A stretch of 64,000 nt of DNA from Luteolibacter luteus (GCF_012913485.1 NZ_CP051774.1:4836001-4900000); one strand, 5' to 3'. Numbered from the stretch's first letter, positions 44,318 to 53,398 are shown. Notes: generated from the letters alone by a model not told the origin. Numbers and translations are program-made.

Positions 44318-44824
44318 ATGAAATTCCTGCTCATCTCCTCCATCGTCGCCATATCCTCCCTCACCTCCGCTTGGGCCCAGCGCTTGTCGTGGGAAGCGCG
44401 TGTCACCAATGTGGAAAACATCGATTATCTTGCTGCTGACGGCACGGGCGGCGCAGTGGCGATCATCCGCGAACCTGCCAAAACCACGCCGCCCTATACC
44501 GCTAAATATCGGGCCGTGTGGTATTCCTCGAAAGGCCAAAAGAGAGCGGATTTTGAGCTCCCCGAATACGAAACCTACTACAGCAATGGGCCTCAGATGG
44601 TGACGGCGACCCGCTTCTATCTGACCTTGATGTCCGATGACGGGGAGATAGTCCTGCGTCGCTACAACCTCGGGAAGAAGGGTGAGATCACGACCAACGA
44701 CACCCCCTTTGTTGATGGGGCATTCGGTCTGAGAACCACCGAGAGCGAGGCCGACAAGCTCGGCTTTTTCCTGATCAATGCTTGGGATGACGACGAGGTG
44801 ATAATCAGCCGCTACGTGCATTGA
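44318..44824 (+). CDS. Secreted protein of unknown function
   Basis: 168 residues. A signal peptide (MKFLLISSIVAISSLTSAWA) precedes a beta-rich mature part (LSWEARVTNVENIDYLAADG, AVAIIREPAKTTPPYTAKYR). No domain is recognised. The ATG at 44318 is chosen because it starts the signal peptide. It runs against the surrounding minus-strand genes, which suggests it was acquired separately as cargo. Confidence 0.65.
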   Translation: MKFLLISSIVAISSLTSAWAQRLSWEARVTNVENIDYLAADGTGGAVAIIREPAKTTPPYTAKYRAVWYSSKGQKRADFELPEYETYYSNGPQMVTATRFYLTLMSDDGEIVLRRYNLGKKGEITTNDTPFVDGAFGLRTTESEADKLGFFLINAWDDDEVIISRYVH

Positions 44825-44896
44825 GGGTGGTTGAGGCCGATGCTTGTCAACGGGTGATGCATGGATCGCTTACGGCGAACTACGGACGGAGAGATC

Positions 44897-45313
44897 TCAT
44901 ATCTCGTCTCGAAGGATATCCGGAATCCTCTGATCAGCGAGAATGTCCGATCGTCGCTCAGGTGAAACCTCTAAACACCGTTGAAGTGCTGCCCGGGCCC
45001 CGTCCAAGTCGTCGGCCTTGGCTCTGTGAATAGCTAGTTCCTTGAAAAACCCTGAGGCGACCATTCGATCTTCGGGGCCGTCCTTTGCAATCGCGGAGGC
45101 AAGTTTCTCGCCAAGGTCCCAAGCGCGAAGGGGTGCGCAGCACATCACCCGGAGGCGAATGAACCTCGACGCGCCCCGAAAGATTGCGGGCGCCTCTTCT
45201 ATGGCTTTCCACGCGTCCGCGTACATACCTAGTTGAATGAACCCTTCCACCTCTTGGGCGAAGTGTTCAACTCGCGCCGTCATCGCTTCATTTGCTGATT
45301 TTCCCATGCTCAT
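44897..45313 (-). CDS. TPR-like small helical protein
   Basis: 138 residues, all alpha-helical in appearance with TPR-like repeats (FIQLGMYADAWKAIEEAPAI, ADDLDGARAALQRCLEVSPE). It starts 6 nt after the tail-tip protein gene ends, so it is likely coexpressed with it. It may be a partner or chaperone, but this is only context. An alternative start lies two codons downstream (45307). Confidence 0.6.
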   Translation of the reverse strand: MSMGKSANEAMTARVEHFAQEVEGFIQLGMYADAWKAIEEAPAIFRGASRFIRLRVMCCAPLRAWDLGEKLASAIAKDGPEDRMVASGFFKELAIHRAKADDLDGARAALQRCLEVSPERRSDILADQRIPDILRDEI

Positions 45314-45319
45314 TGACCA

Positions 45320-47557
45320 TCAAAGGTTCGTCCATTCCGATACCGTGCCGTCGCCGTTCAGAGATCGGACCCGCGCATAGACAAGCGTGTGATTCTGGAA
45401 CTGCGTGGAGCCTCCCGGCTTGCCCTTGTCCCACAGCACGAGGTTGATCTTCTTCCCCTTCACCCGGGCGCGGTTTTCAACGTACGTCGCGGCAACGTAG
45501 GGATTCGCTCCCTGCTTCCATTCGTATTCGACCTTCGCCTCGACCTCGTAGGCAGCGGGCGTGATATCAGCCGGCGGATTCCACACCATTTTCACCGCCC
45601 CGATCTTGTGCCCAGTCTTGCTGGAGTAAGGCGTGAAGGTCTTGCTGACCCCGAGCGGCGCGCGCAGGTCTCCTTCGATCTCGGTCCAGTCCGACCAGCT
45701 CGTCGAGGTGACACGGGTCCGCACGCGCACGCGCTCGATGACATGGCCTTGGAATTCGAAGCTGCTCCCGGCGAAGTCCTCGTCGATCACCTGAAGGGCC
45801 AGCGTGCCGACACCCGGCGCCACTTCCCCGTTGGCTTCGATCACCTCGTCGGACCACGCGGTGAGCGAGTTCGGACGCCACTGGAAATGCATGATGACCT
45901 GCACCTCGATCGCGTCGAAGTCGATCAATGCCGGATCTTCCCACGTGGCTGTTACCGTGCCGGGGAAGAATGCCGCGTTGCTCGAATTGACCGCGACGGA
46001 GTATTCGAGGTTGTCCGGTTCGAGGTCGGATCCCGGGATGACCGGGCTTGCAAGCGCGAGCTCCTGCTCTTCGGTCGCCTCATCCCACGCGTAGAAGCTT
46101 TCCGAGACCTCCCGGAGCGTCAGGGTCGGCATCACCGCCGGGTTGTCGCCTCCTTCGATTGTAGTCTTGTGCTCGATCACGCGGAAGAGCCCGGAGAGTC
46201 CCATCGTCTGGAGGTCGAGCGTAACGGTGTCCCATGGCTTCACGTCGAGCCCGGTCAGCAGGTCGAGCCCCACTTCTACCGTGCGACCTTCACGCGCCGT
46301 CAGGAGCAAGATCTTGGCAACCCGCTGTGCTTGGGTGCTGGATGGAACAAACTCAAGGTTGATGTCCATCTCCAGTTCCAGCCCGTCTTCAGTCACGCCA
46401 TCCGCATGGATGATGCGCGGAAACTCGGTCGGCTGGTCGTGGCTCTCGGCACTGGCGAAGATCCCGCGGGCCACGTTCGCGCGCTCGCGATCGCTCGTTG
46501 CCGTGCGGACCCGGATTGCCCCCATGATGTTGGCATCGGTGATCGTGACTTCCGGCTCACGCCAAGTGCCGGCATGGATGTAGTAGTCGCCGTGGTGCTC
46601 GATGCAGGTTCCGGCCATTGCCCGGATGATCGGTTCAAGCCAGTCCCCGGGCTCTCCTTCGAGCGAGAAATACCCGCAGCACCGGTAACGCTTCTCCGTG
46701 CCGCCTCCCTTCAACGGCACCGTTTCGTCGCAGATGTTCGCCGCCTCGATCAGGGCGTCGGTGTCGATCCGTTCGCGCGGGACATTGAGCAGGGTCTCCA
46801 GCACGTTCGCGGCGATCAGCGCCGGGTTGTCGGTCCATCCGGTGCTTTCGTCGCGCGGGTCGTAGATGTCCTTCCGGCCTTTCATCCTCACCGTCATCGC
46901 GGGGATGAAGCTCGGCCAGATCTTCGAGTCGTCGGTCACATCGTAGACCAGCCGGGAGTAGAAATAGCAGATCCCGAGGGCGCGGTGGTCCACGGTCCAC
47001 TCCTCGCAATCCATCACCATCCCGGGAATCGCCTCCTGCGTGGCCGTGCCGAGCCGCCAGTTGAAGGCCGAGAACCGGCTGCGCGCGTGCCCGGTGTCCG
47101 GGACATACATGATGTATTCGTCGCCGAGCTCCGGGTGATACTCGCCGTAGGGCGGCACTCCATCCGATGGCACCACGGCAACCAGCTCGTTGAGCTGACC
47201 GTTGATGTAGACCGCTTCGATGCTCTCGCATTCGTGGGCAGCCAGGGCGATGCACATGTGGAGGCGGGTATTCGCGAAGTGGGATCCGCTGACGAAGAAG
47301 ATCACGCCGCCTTTCCGGACGCTTCCGTACACCACTTCGTGTGGGCTGAGCGGCTGCTTGATGTTTCCGGTGCGCGAGGGCTTGCGGGGCCCTTGGTCCG
47401 GGGCTGAGAGAGCGGCAGCGCCGGCGGATAGGCCCGCGGAGATTGCGAGATTGACCGCGATAGCAAGTGCGGTGCCTGCGGCAGTTAGTCCTCCTGTCGC
47501 CGTGGTTAGCCCCGCGGTTGTAGCGATTGCCGTCCCTATTCCTGCTTCAATTCCCAT
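45320..47557 (-). CDS. Phage tail-tip (J-like) host-specificity protein
   Basis: 745 residues. The N-terminus is Ala/Gly/Thr-rich and hydrophobic (ATTAGLTTATGGLTAAGTAL), as in tail-tip proteins. Next come QPLSPHEVVYGSVRKGGVIF, the tip-attachment-like region with ETLLNVPRERIDTDALIEAA and YRCCGYFSLEGEPGDWLEPI, and C-terminal fibronectin-type domains (AFFPGTVTATWEDPALIDFD). This order matches the central and C-terminal architecture of siphophage J/gp-tail-tip proteins, at a shorter length than lambda J (~1130 residues). No other tail-tip genes (K, L, I, M) are adjacent. Confidence 0.75.
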   Translation of the reverse strand: MGIEAGIGTAIATTAGLTTATGGLTAAGTALAIAVNLAISAGLSAGAAALSAPDQGPRKPSRTGNIKQPLSPHEVVYGSVRKGGVIFFVSGSHFANTRLHMCIALAAHECESIEAVYINGQLNELVAVVPSDGVPPYGEYHPELGDEYIMYVPDTGHARSRFSAFNWRLGTATQEAIPGMVMDCEEWTVDHRALGICYFYSRLVYDVTDDSKIWPSFIPAMTVRMKGRKDIYDPRDESTGWTDNPALIAANVLETLLNVPRERIDTDALIEAANICDETVPLKGGGTEKRYRCCGYFSLEGEPGDWLEPIIRAMAGTCIEHHGDYYIHAGTWREPEVTITDANIMGAIRVRTATSDRERANVARGIFASAESHDQPTEFPRIIHADGVTEDGLELEMDINLEFVPSSTQAQRVAKILLLTAREGRTVEVGLDLLTGLDVKPWDTVTLDLQTMGLSGLFRVIEHKTTIEGGDNPAVMPTLTLREVSESFYAWDEATEEQELALASPVIPGSDLEPDNLEYSVAVNSSNAAFFPGTVTATWEDPALIDFDAIEVQVIMHFQWRPNSLTAWSDEVIEANGEVAPGVGTLALQVIDEDFAGSSFEFQGHVIERVRVRTRVTSTSWSDWTEIEGDLRAPLGVSKTFTPYSSKTGHKIGAVKMVWNPPADITPAAYEVEAKVEYEWKQGANPYVAATYVENRARVKGKKINLVLWDKGKPGGSTQFQNHTLVYARVRSLNGDGTVSEWTNL

Positions 47558-47673
47558 GCTTCAACTGTCGCAGGTCTTATCAGCGATTGCGAGTCGTTAG
47601 CTGGTTTCTTCATACTCGTGTGGAGATATTGACGAGCTTGCAGTGGAATCCCATTTGCGATACCCAAATTACC

Positions 47674-48984
47674 ATGAGAAACTTCGCCACCTCTATCAAA
47701 GATTTCCGCCATCTGGAGGACTCTTGCCTAGTGGGCGAATTATGCGTTACGGCAGCGATCTTTCGCAGGTCTAGCGAGTATTTGCCTGTTCGGCAAACAG
47801 GCCTGTTGCTGTCACGGGAGGGAGAATTTCTGCTGCAATTCCGAGTTCCGGAAAAGTCCAGGAAACCTATTCAAAGTGGCTTCGGGCCTCGAGACGCAGT
47901 TCGAATTGCCTGGGCTCATGCAAAATTGGACGGTCACCTTGCTGTGAAGTTGAGAGACATAATTCCGGGGAGGGAGGTATGGAATTCGGACGGTACCCTC
48001 TACTGTGAGTATCGGATCGCTCGACTTGTCTTCGAGCCCTCGCGGGTCCCTGGTCGATCGAGCAAGAGCATTTCCATGCGCGGTGTCCTTCATTCCACGC
48101 TGCTCCGCTCAACGAACGCCGATCGTCAAACTACCGAAAGTTGGTCTGACGATAGCAGTTCGTCGGAAAGCTTTCAGAGTGCGGCGCTTGCAGGAACGAT
48201 CGGCAGCTACCTCTATTCCTTTAGGCAGCATGGGGAACACATCGAGCTGTTGGTCAGCTTGGTGAAAGGGAAGAGATCGAAGTCAGCGAGGGCCGATATG
48301 GCGTTTTTTCGGGCTCTCTTAGAAGCATTCAATTGGATGAACGGAGGGAGCCCATTTGAACACTTCTTCCTACATCGCAGAGATGGAAAGTCTCGGCACG
48401 AAGCTCGAAGCAGATGGAGTGGTCCCTTGGCGAAGCCTCGGCTGATGACAAGAGATCCGGCGGGAGACGTCGGTCCTAGATTGCTCTCTGCAGCTGTGCC
48501 AGTTTTGCTATCAGGAACTCAGCTTGGAAATGGCATCAAGTTGTTGCTCTGGCAATATCGAGAAGCAACCCGCGAAAGCTCCGTGACGCTGGGTGCGTTA
48601 CTTCAGCTCTGCGCATTACTTGAGGGGGCAATTGGATTGGTGCTCCGTCACAAATTGGGCTTGAGCAAGAGTGCGATCGATAAGTTGCCCTTGCCATCTG
48701 GACAGGTCGGACGCCCGGGTGTAGCTGAAGCGCGCTTCTACGAAGCTTCCACACGTTTAGGATTCTCTTGGGCAACTGAATTTGGCCCAGTTTTCCAGAA
48801 GTGGAAGGATGTGAGAAATAGTCTAGCGCACGGAGAGTTGATGAAGATCGATAGATCCTCCGGACGAGAAACTTTGGCTAAGTATCACGCAGTCCTTCAG
48901 GCATTCAACGCTATCATCTTGCGGGCGATCGACTACAAAGGATCCGTGAGCGTCGATGGGAATTGGTATGCAGTGAAGGCATGA
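47674..48984 (+). CDS. HEPN-like candidate defence protein (partner of SIR2 gene)
   Basis: 436 residues from the ATG at 47674; the open frame upstream of it does not look coded. The C-terminal ~110 residues are helical and carry an Rx4H motif, RNSLAH (Arg381, His386), within FGPVFQKWKDVRNSLAHGEL. This is the hallmark of HEPN ribonucleases and fits ApeA-like/Abi HEPN proteins. The N-terminal ~300 residues are beta-rich and unrecognised and could be the sensing part. It lies 71 nt upstream of the SIR2 gene on the same strand, against neighbouring phage genes, and is visibly AT-richer than most of the window. Function in phage defence is inferred. Confidence 0.7.
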   Translation: MRNFATSIKDFRHLEDSCLVGELCVTAAIFRRSSEYLPVRQTGLLLSREGEFLLQFRVPEKSRKPIQSGFGPRDAVRIAWAHAKLDGHLAVKLRDIIPGREVWNSDGTLYCEYRIARLVFEPSRVPGRSSKSISMRGVLHSTLLRSTNADRQTTESWSDDSSSSESFQSAALAGTIGSYLYSFRQHGEHIELLVSLVKGKRSKSARADMAFFRALLEAFNWMNGGSPFEHFFLHRRDGKSRHEARSRWSGPLAKPRLMTRDPAGDVGPRLLSAAVPVLLSGTQLGNGIKLLLWQYREATRESSVTLGALLQLCALLEGAIGLVLRHKLGLSKSAIDKLPLPSGQVGRPGVAEARFYEASTRLGFSWATEFGPVFQKWKDVRNSLAHGELMKIDRSSGRETLAKYHAVLQAFNAIILRAIDYKGSVSVDGNWYAVKA

Positions 48985-49055
48985 GAACGGTTGTCAGGAG
49001 CTGCTTGACCAGCCTTCTGCCCTAATGGTTATGTTCTCATGTCATTCTCTTCCGC

Positions 49056-50324
49056 ATGAGCGAAAACGCAATTATTCTTGGGGCTGGCGCCAGCTACGAT
49101 GCTGGCATTCCTCTGCTAGGCAACTTCATGGATGTTATGGTCCGGATGGCCAATACCAAACGTGCGGGGAAGAGGGATTTGTCGGAGGAGGACTCGGGCT
49201 TGTTGTCAAAGGCAGTCGGGATCCGAGAGAAACTGGAGGGCTACCACGCCAGGGTTGCGGTGGACCAATTTAACATCGAAGAGGTCCTCTCGGTCCTTTC
49301 CTTCGAGTCGATCTCAGGAGATAGGCGTCGAAAGCGTGATCTTGACGATTTCACTCGAGCAATCGGACGGGTAGTGGAGCTTACTTGTGGTGTCACCCAT
49401 AGTGGGAAGCTCAACGTCATTCAGGAGTCGGGTCCCTACGACTATCGGCGTTTCTGGCTGGCGCTTCTTTCCCTCTGCCATTCGCGGTTGGTAGAGATTC
49501 CAACGATTCTTTCCTTCAATTATGATCTAGTGCTTGAAAGGGCTTTGTTCCAAGTAGTCGTCGGGCATCAGCACTCGGAAATTGTGAGGAAGCTCGGAGT
49601 CCAAGGGTTTTACATCGACTATTGCAACGATCATTGTGAGCCTGTGGCCTTTCGGTTCAAGCAGGCGGCGTTTATCGACAATGGGTATGCGAGTGAGTTT
49701 CCAAGGCAGGTAGCCGGGATTGTTCTCGAGCAGTTCACATATGATCGAGATAATCGTCCTGAAGGCTTTTTGAGGATTCCAATTCTCAAGCTCCATGGGT
49801 CGCTGAACTTTCCCAATGGCAAAGCCGACTCGGGGTGGCATCCGTTGGCCGCTTTGTCCGATCCCAAAATAATTCCACCAATATTTAACAAGACAGGTTC
49901 GGCATTTGCCGCCCCAATCTGGAAGGAAGCGCTTAGGTCTCTGCGCGAGTGTCGCAACCTTTCGGTTTGCGGATACAGCCTACCTGTAACCGACACCTAT
50001 ATGCAGTATTTCCTGAAAGCTGCTCTAGGTCCGAACAAAAGCCTGAACCGGGTGTTCGTTTTCGATCCTTGCTTGAGCAACGGCAGCGATGCTGGTCGTG
50101 CTTTGCGCAACCGCTATGCCCAATGCTTTTCGGCACCCCTTCAGCAGAGGATAGACTTCGATCCGGGAAATCAACAGGGAACTTTTTCAGGGATGGTCGA
50201 GCTTCTAGCGTCGGAACCTGATGTTCTCCTCGATGGCCTTTCCCCGGTGCCAGATCAGGAGGAACAATATCAAGCGGTGGAGCTAGTTCGCCGAGTGCGT
50301 CGCGATCGAATGGGGGGGCTGTAA
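49056..50324 (+). CDS. SIR2-like NADase-family protein, candidate defence effector
   Basis: 422 residues. A SIR2-like Rossmann domain fills most of the protein: the nucleotide-binding AIILGAGASYDAG (Gly9-Ser13), the active-site ILSFNYD (Asn155, Asp157), the catalytic-type KLHGSLNF (His247) and SVCGYSLPVTDTYMQYF near residues 303-320. These are the motifs of prokaryotic SIR2 NAD+-depleting effectors in Thoeris, DSR and short-Argonaute systems. No membrane segment, TIR or extra sensor domain is seen. It follows the HEPN-like gene by 71 nt on the same strand and likely forms a two-gene unit with it. The NADase role is from family knowledge. Confidence 0.85.
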   Translation: MSENAIILGAGASYDAGIPLLGNFMDVMVRMANTKRAGKRDLSEEDSGLLSKAVGIREKLEGYHARVAVDQFNIEEVLSVLSFESISGDRRRKRDLDDFTRAIGRVVELTCGVTHSGKLNVIQESGPYDYRRFWLALLSLCHSRLVEIPTILSFNYDLVLERALFQVVVGHQHSEIVRKLGVQGFYIDYCNDHCEPVAFRFKQAAFIDNGYASEFPRQVAGIVLEQFTYDRDNRPEGFLRIPILKLHGSLNFPNGKADSGWHPLAALSDPKIIPPIFNKTGSAFAAPIWKEALRSLRECRNLSVCGYSLPVTDTYMQYFLKAALGPNKSLNRVFVFDPCLSNGSDAGRALRNRYAQCFSAPLQQRIDFDPGNQQGTFSGMVELLASEPDVLLDGLSPVPDQEEQYQAVELVRRVRRDRMGGL

Positions 50325-50379
50325 GCCACCCGGCCGGGAAAGAGTGTCCCCGCCAGCCAATGCAAGCGGGGCTTGTAGG

Positions 50380-50595
50380 TCATCTCGCCGGGGGCTGGAT
50401 TAGCGCCGACCACCACTCCCCGAACCACTCGTGGGCGATATCTCCGTCGCACTGGTAGAGGGCTGCATCGTCTGTTCTGACGAGGAGCTCATTCAATATG
50501 CTATCCGAAACGACCTCGAGGACTTGCCAAGGATCAGCATCGTGAGGACGCCACCACCACCAGCCCGAGGAAGTCGGTCTTTCAATCGCATTCAT
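50380..50595 (-). CDS. Small phage-type protein of unknown function
   Basis: 71 residues. The composition looks coded: PTSSGWWWWRPHDADPWQVL resembles the aromatic xGWYWYR...W start of many small phage proteins, followed by an acidic helix region. It starts 43 nt after the gene at 50639 ends, on the same strand, and is convergent with the SIR2 gene. No function assigned. Confidence 0.55.
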   Translation of the reverse strand: MNAIERPTSSGWWWWRPHDADPWQVLEVVSDSILNELLVRTDDAALYQCDGDIAHEWFGEWWSALIQPPAR

Positions 50596-50638
50596 ATGGG
50601 AGCGGTGCCCCGCCGGGGGGCGGCGGGGCGATAGGCAT

Positions 50639-51163
50639 TTACTCGGTGGGCAGGACTGCCTTCTCCCACTCTGTGCGGCTCCAGCGGCTTTTAGCGGAGC
50701 CTGGCATCCGGAGCTCCTCCATCATTTCGGACGGAATGACCCTGGCTCGAAGATGGTAGAAGCCCTTGGGCGGGTTCTTATGTACAGTGAGGCAGAAAGG
50801 AAAGACAACGCGCCCTCTGTTCTCCTCGCACTCGGCCAGCAGCGCTTCCAAGCCTGCCGCCAGAATGATTTGGGCGAGTTGCTTCCGTCTGATTCCCAAT
50901 GCTTGGCCGACCGAGTCCAACTGAACAGCCAGTTCGCCGGCTACGTTCATGGTGGCGGTGGGGAGCTTGGGCTTCCGCCGAGCTTTCCTCTCGGCTTGTT
51001 CGGCGCGCTCCTCATGTCTCCGCTTTGTGGATCCAATTGGGCGACCCATTGGCCTGGGTTTATCAAGCTCGATGCCAAGCGTTTCCATCTGGCGAGCTTG
51101 TTCCTCTTCGTGATCGACTCGAAGGCCTCTCTCGAACGCCGCAAAGGCAGAGATCGCTTTCAT
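50639..51163 (-). CDS. Putative ribbon-helix-helix-like DNA-binding protein with AT-hook-like motif
   Basis: 174 residues. It has a basic stretch with PMGRPIGSTKRRHEERAEQA, an AT-hook-like GRP core, followed by ATMNVAGELAVQLDSVGQAL and GIRRKQLAQIILAAGLEALL, which looks like a ribbon-helix-helix or similar short DNA-binding fold. The C-terminal part is unrecognised. Its start overlaps the stop of the upstream gene (51160-51621) by 4 nt. Regulation or partition of the element is possible; neither is shown. Confidence 0.55.
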   Translation of the reverse strand: MKAISAFAAFERGLRVDHEEEQARQMETLGIELDKPRPMGRPIGSTKRRHEERAEQAERKARRKPKLPTATMNVAGELAVQLDSVGQALGIRRKQLAQIILAAGLEALLAECEENRGRVVFPFCLTVHKNPPKGFYHLRARVIPSEMMEELRMPGSAKSRWSRTEWEKAVLPTE

Positions 51164-51621
51164 TCGTTCACCTCCATTCCAAGGGTATTTTCAGCAATCC
51201 ATTTGTCAGCGAAGTTCTGAGAATGGCGGAGTTTTTCTTCCATCAGAACCATCGCCACCATGGCAATCTGCGAGCGGTCGAGGTTTTGAAGGTTGATGAG
51301 CGAGCGGGCAACACCTTCGAGGATGAACTCATGGGGCACACAGGTCTCCAAGCCGAGTTCCTCGATACCGTCCGTGTAGCCAGCCGCGGCGGCGAGACGT
51401 TCGAGCGCGGCATGTAAACGAGACGGGACATCGATTCTAACGGCTTGGGCATCGGGCTCGGTTTCCCAACCGACCGTGCACCACCACTCGGCCACAGTCT
51501 CGGGCTTACGCTTTGTCTTTCGGGCCCGAGCTCGAAGGGCCTCTGCAAGTTCGCCGGTGAAAGTGACGGTAACCGGCTTCGTGGACTGAGCCCGCTTTGC
51601 CGGGCTTCCTTTGAGTTTCAT
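51160..51621 (-). CDS. Putative ribbon-helix-helix-type protein
   Basis: 153 residues from the ATG at 51621. The N-terminal half has the strand-helix-helix look of RHH proteins (KPVTVTFTGELAEALRARAR, KTKRKPETVAEWW), and a second similar unit follows (QAVRIDVPSRLHAALERLAA). The C-terminus is helical. It is translationally coupled to the gene at 50639-51163 (ATGA overlap), so the two products may act together. No family named with confidence. Confidence 0.55.
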   Translation of the reverse strand: MKLKGSPAKRAQSTKPVTVTFTGELAEALRARARKTKRKPETVAEWWCTVGWETEPDAQAVRIDVPSRLHAALERLAAAAGYTDGIEELGLETCVPHEFILEGVARSLINLQNLDRSQIAMVAMVLMEEKLRHSQNFADKWIAENTLGMEVNE

Positions 51622-51681
51622 CTGTCGTGACAAAAAGAGCCCGTGACCGGAACGGCGGTGAAGCGCCATCACTGCGGTTAG

Positions 51682-51816
51682 TGGCCGCAGCTATCCAATC
51701 ACGGGCAAAGTGTCGTTCGATGGTTTTACCGCGGCCCGGGGCACTACTCCCAAGTCATCGATGCGGACCGGGACTTCACTCCCGGCGACATCGTGATAGC
51801 CTCCTTCCTGCGGTGA
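51682..51816 (+). pseudogene. 3' fragment of an unrecognised gene
   Basis: An open frame directly after an in-frame TAG and without a start codon encodes WFYRGPGHYSQVIDADRDF followed by TPGDIVIASFLR and a stop, which reads like a natural protein C-terminus. The rest of 51622-52184 holds nothing else I can support. Confidence 0.35.
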
Positions 51817-52184
51817 AGCGAGTGGAATTCTGATTACAGATTGGAATCAAACGTTCCTGCGACATGCAGCAACTGTGGAGAGCCGCCCCAAAGCTATGTC
51901 CCTTCTCTCGCCTTGGGCTGGTTCCATCAACCGTGGAGTCGACTTGAAGGTGAAAAGCGCTGACGAGTAGCTCGAGGAAGAGATGGCACGCCTCTAAGCC
52001 GAAGCCCGAGCAGGGGGCTGCGGACCGATAAGCGATAAAGGTCGATAGATAGCGTATTAGGGTTAGTGGTGTGAAACGGGAAATTTGTTCAATTCCGAGA
52101 AATAATAATATTTCCAAACGCGCGGATAAGTTTCTTTCGTTTTAGATAAGTGTCGCCCTTAAGAGCTGAAACAGAACCAAAACA

Positions 52185-52661
52185 ATGAAGACATTGATAA
52201 AATCGACATTCGCGGTTATTTTGTCCTGCATGGCTCGATCGTATGCGGGAGAGGAGATGAAGGAAGCGTGCGGAAGCAACGTTGCCATCGTCCCGAGCTA
52301 CGGAGCGAAGCCCAACGCGACGGGAACGGTCATTCTGCATCGAGGTAACATGGGTGACAATTGGGAGACTCAATGGTCCAAGCCGATCGCAGTGACCCCA
52401 GACAAAAGCGGTAAAATTCGATGGTGGTGTAATAGCACCGACTGGAACTTCATCGATCCCGGGACGTGGCGGATTGAAAGTCCGAAAATTGTAGTAGATC
52501 AGAAAGGTGTTAGGGCTGAAACGAAGTTTACTGATTCCTCATGGGAAGGATGGACAGCCGAACAATCTCGCTGCGGCGACTGTGATGGCAAGAAGACGAC
52601 TCATGTCATCGTCAAGCTCACAGCTGGACGTTCATTCACAATTAAGTGTCTGTGCAAATAA
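52185..52661 (+). CDS. Secreted protein of unknown function
   Basis: 158 residues. A signal-like N-terminus (MKTLIKSTFAVILSCMARSYA) precedes a mature part with several cysteines (KEACGSN, RWWCNSTDW, RCGDCDGKK, IKCLCK) that could form disulfides, and an immunoglobulin-like beta pattern (GTVILHRGNMGDNWETQW). No family is recognised. The region is AT-richer than most of the window. It runs on the plus strand among cargo and regulatory genes. Confidence 0.6.
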   Translation: MKTLIKSTFAVILSCMARSYAGEEMKEACGSNVAIVPSYGAKPNATGTVILHRGNMGDNWETQWSKPIAVTPDKSGKIRWWCNSTDWNFIDPGTWRIESPKIVVDQKGVRAETKFTDSSWEGWTAEQSRCGDCDGKKTTHVIVKLTAGRSFTIKCLCK

Positions 52662-52752
52662 GCAGCTGACCAAGGTGCCGCCACCGAGACTTCCGATGGC
52701 GGTGCCCCTGCGCTGAAATCCAGCAAAAGGTTGGTGACATGGGACGGAGCGA

Positions 52753-52976
52753 ATGAGGCGCGAACGCATCGAGGCGGAGGTAGAGTTCAAGCCGAAAGGG
52801 CTGACGCAGCTCAAAAGCGCTGCGGCTTATACTGACTTCACGGCTCGTTCCACTGAGAATACGATCCGCCTGAAAAAGATCGAATTCCCCCGCGTCGGAT
52901 CAAGGGCGAGCGCTTCTGCGTTCGTATCAAAAAGGGGTGGCTCGACGTTTGGATGGATCAGCAGCCTGTCATCTGA
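52753..52976 (+). pseudogene. Frameshifted excisionase/HTH_17-like gene
   Basis: The first ~50 codons read KGLTQLKSAAAYTDFTARST, then ENTIRLKKIEFPRVG, as in helix-turn-helix 17 (excisionase/AlpA) proteins. The expected second half (IKGERFCVRIKKGWLDVWMD) continues in a different frame from about 52905 and ends at a TGA at 52974-52976. One indel near 52900 explains this. The neighbour at 53001-53351 is a complete member of the same family. Confidence 0.6.
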
Positions 52977-53000
52977 GCACGAGATCATGTAGCGACAGGC

Positions 53001-53351
53001 ATGGAAAACACCGCGCGGGAAGCGCAGATGCCCAACGATTCCGAAATCCTGAGACGACTGGCGTCAAGAGTGGCCCAGCTCGAGGGATGCATAACCCAAG
53101 CTTTGGCCGCGGCTGATCGCTTCCACGAGATCGCGGATCGAATGGAGCGCCGGGCAGGGGGACTTCCACCGCGCTACCTGAACATGCGCGATGCCGCGAA
53201 TTACTGCGGGCTCTGCCTCCGCACCATTGAGGGCGCGGTCGCCAAGGGTGAGATCACCTCTTTCATGCGCGGCCGGCGTCTCGTTCTCCGCGAAAGCCTC
53301 GAATCCTGGGTCGAGGGGAAGGTTGCTGCGATCACGCACGCGCCGCACTGA
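53001..53351 (+). CDS. Excisionase/AlpA-type helix-turn-helix protein
   Basis: 116 residues. An N-terminal helical, coiled-coil-like part (ILRRLASRVAQLEGCITQAL) is followed by an HTH_17-type DNA-binding domain: RYLNMRDAANYCGLCLRTIE, EGAVAKGEITSFMRGRRLVL, RESLESWVEGK. Such proteins act as recombination directionality factors or regulators of mobile elements. Its position, away from the integrase, argues for regulation of the nearby cargo rather than excision, but this is not decided by sequence. Confidence 0.75.
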   Translation: MENTAREAQMPNDSEILRRLASRVAQLEGCITQALAAADRFHEIADRMERRAGGLPPRYLNMRDAANYCGLCLRTIEGAVAKGEITSFMRGRRLVLRESLESWVEGKVAAITHAPH

Positions 53352-53398
53352 ATTTCGCCTCCGGGCGCCCGCCGGATTGGGATAGCGAGAACGGAGGT

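Noticed and set aside
44240-44821. The minus-strand frame that extends the Cys-rich peptide to 270 codons
   Set aside because: The upstream part is antisense to the secreted-protein gene at 44318-44824 and shows no protein-like pattern.
45389-47407. A 672-codon plus-strand frame opposite the tail-tip gene
   Set aside because: His/Arg/Asp-rich composition, no start context and no domain. The minus-strand protein has clear phage tail features.
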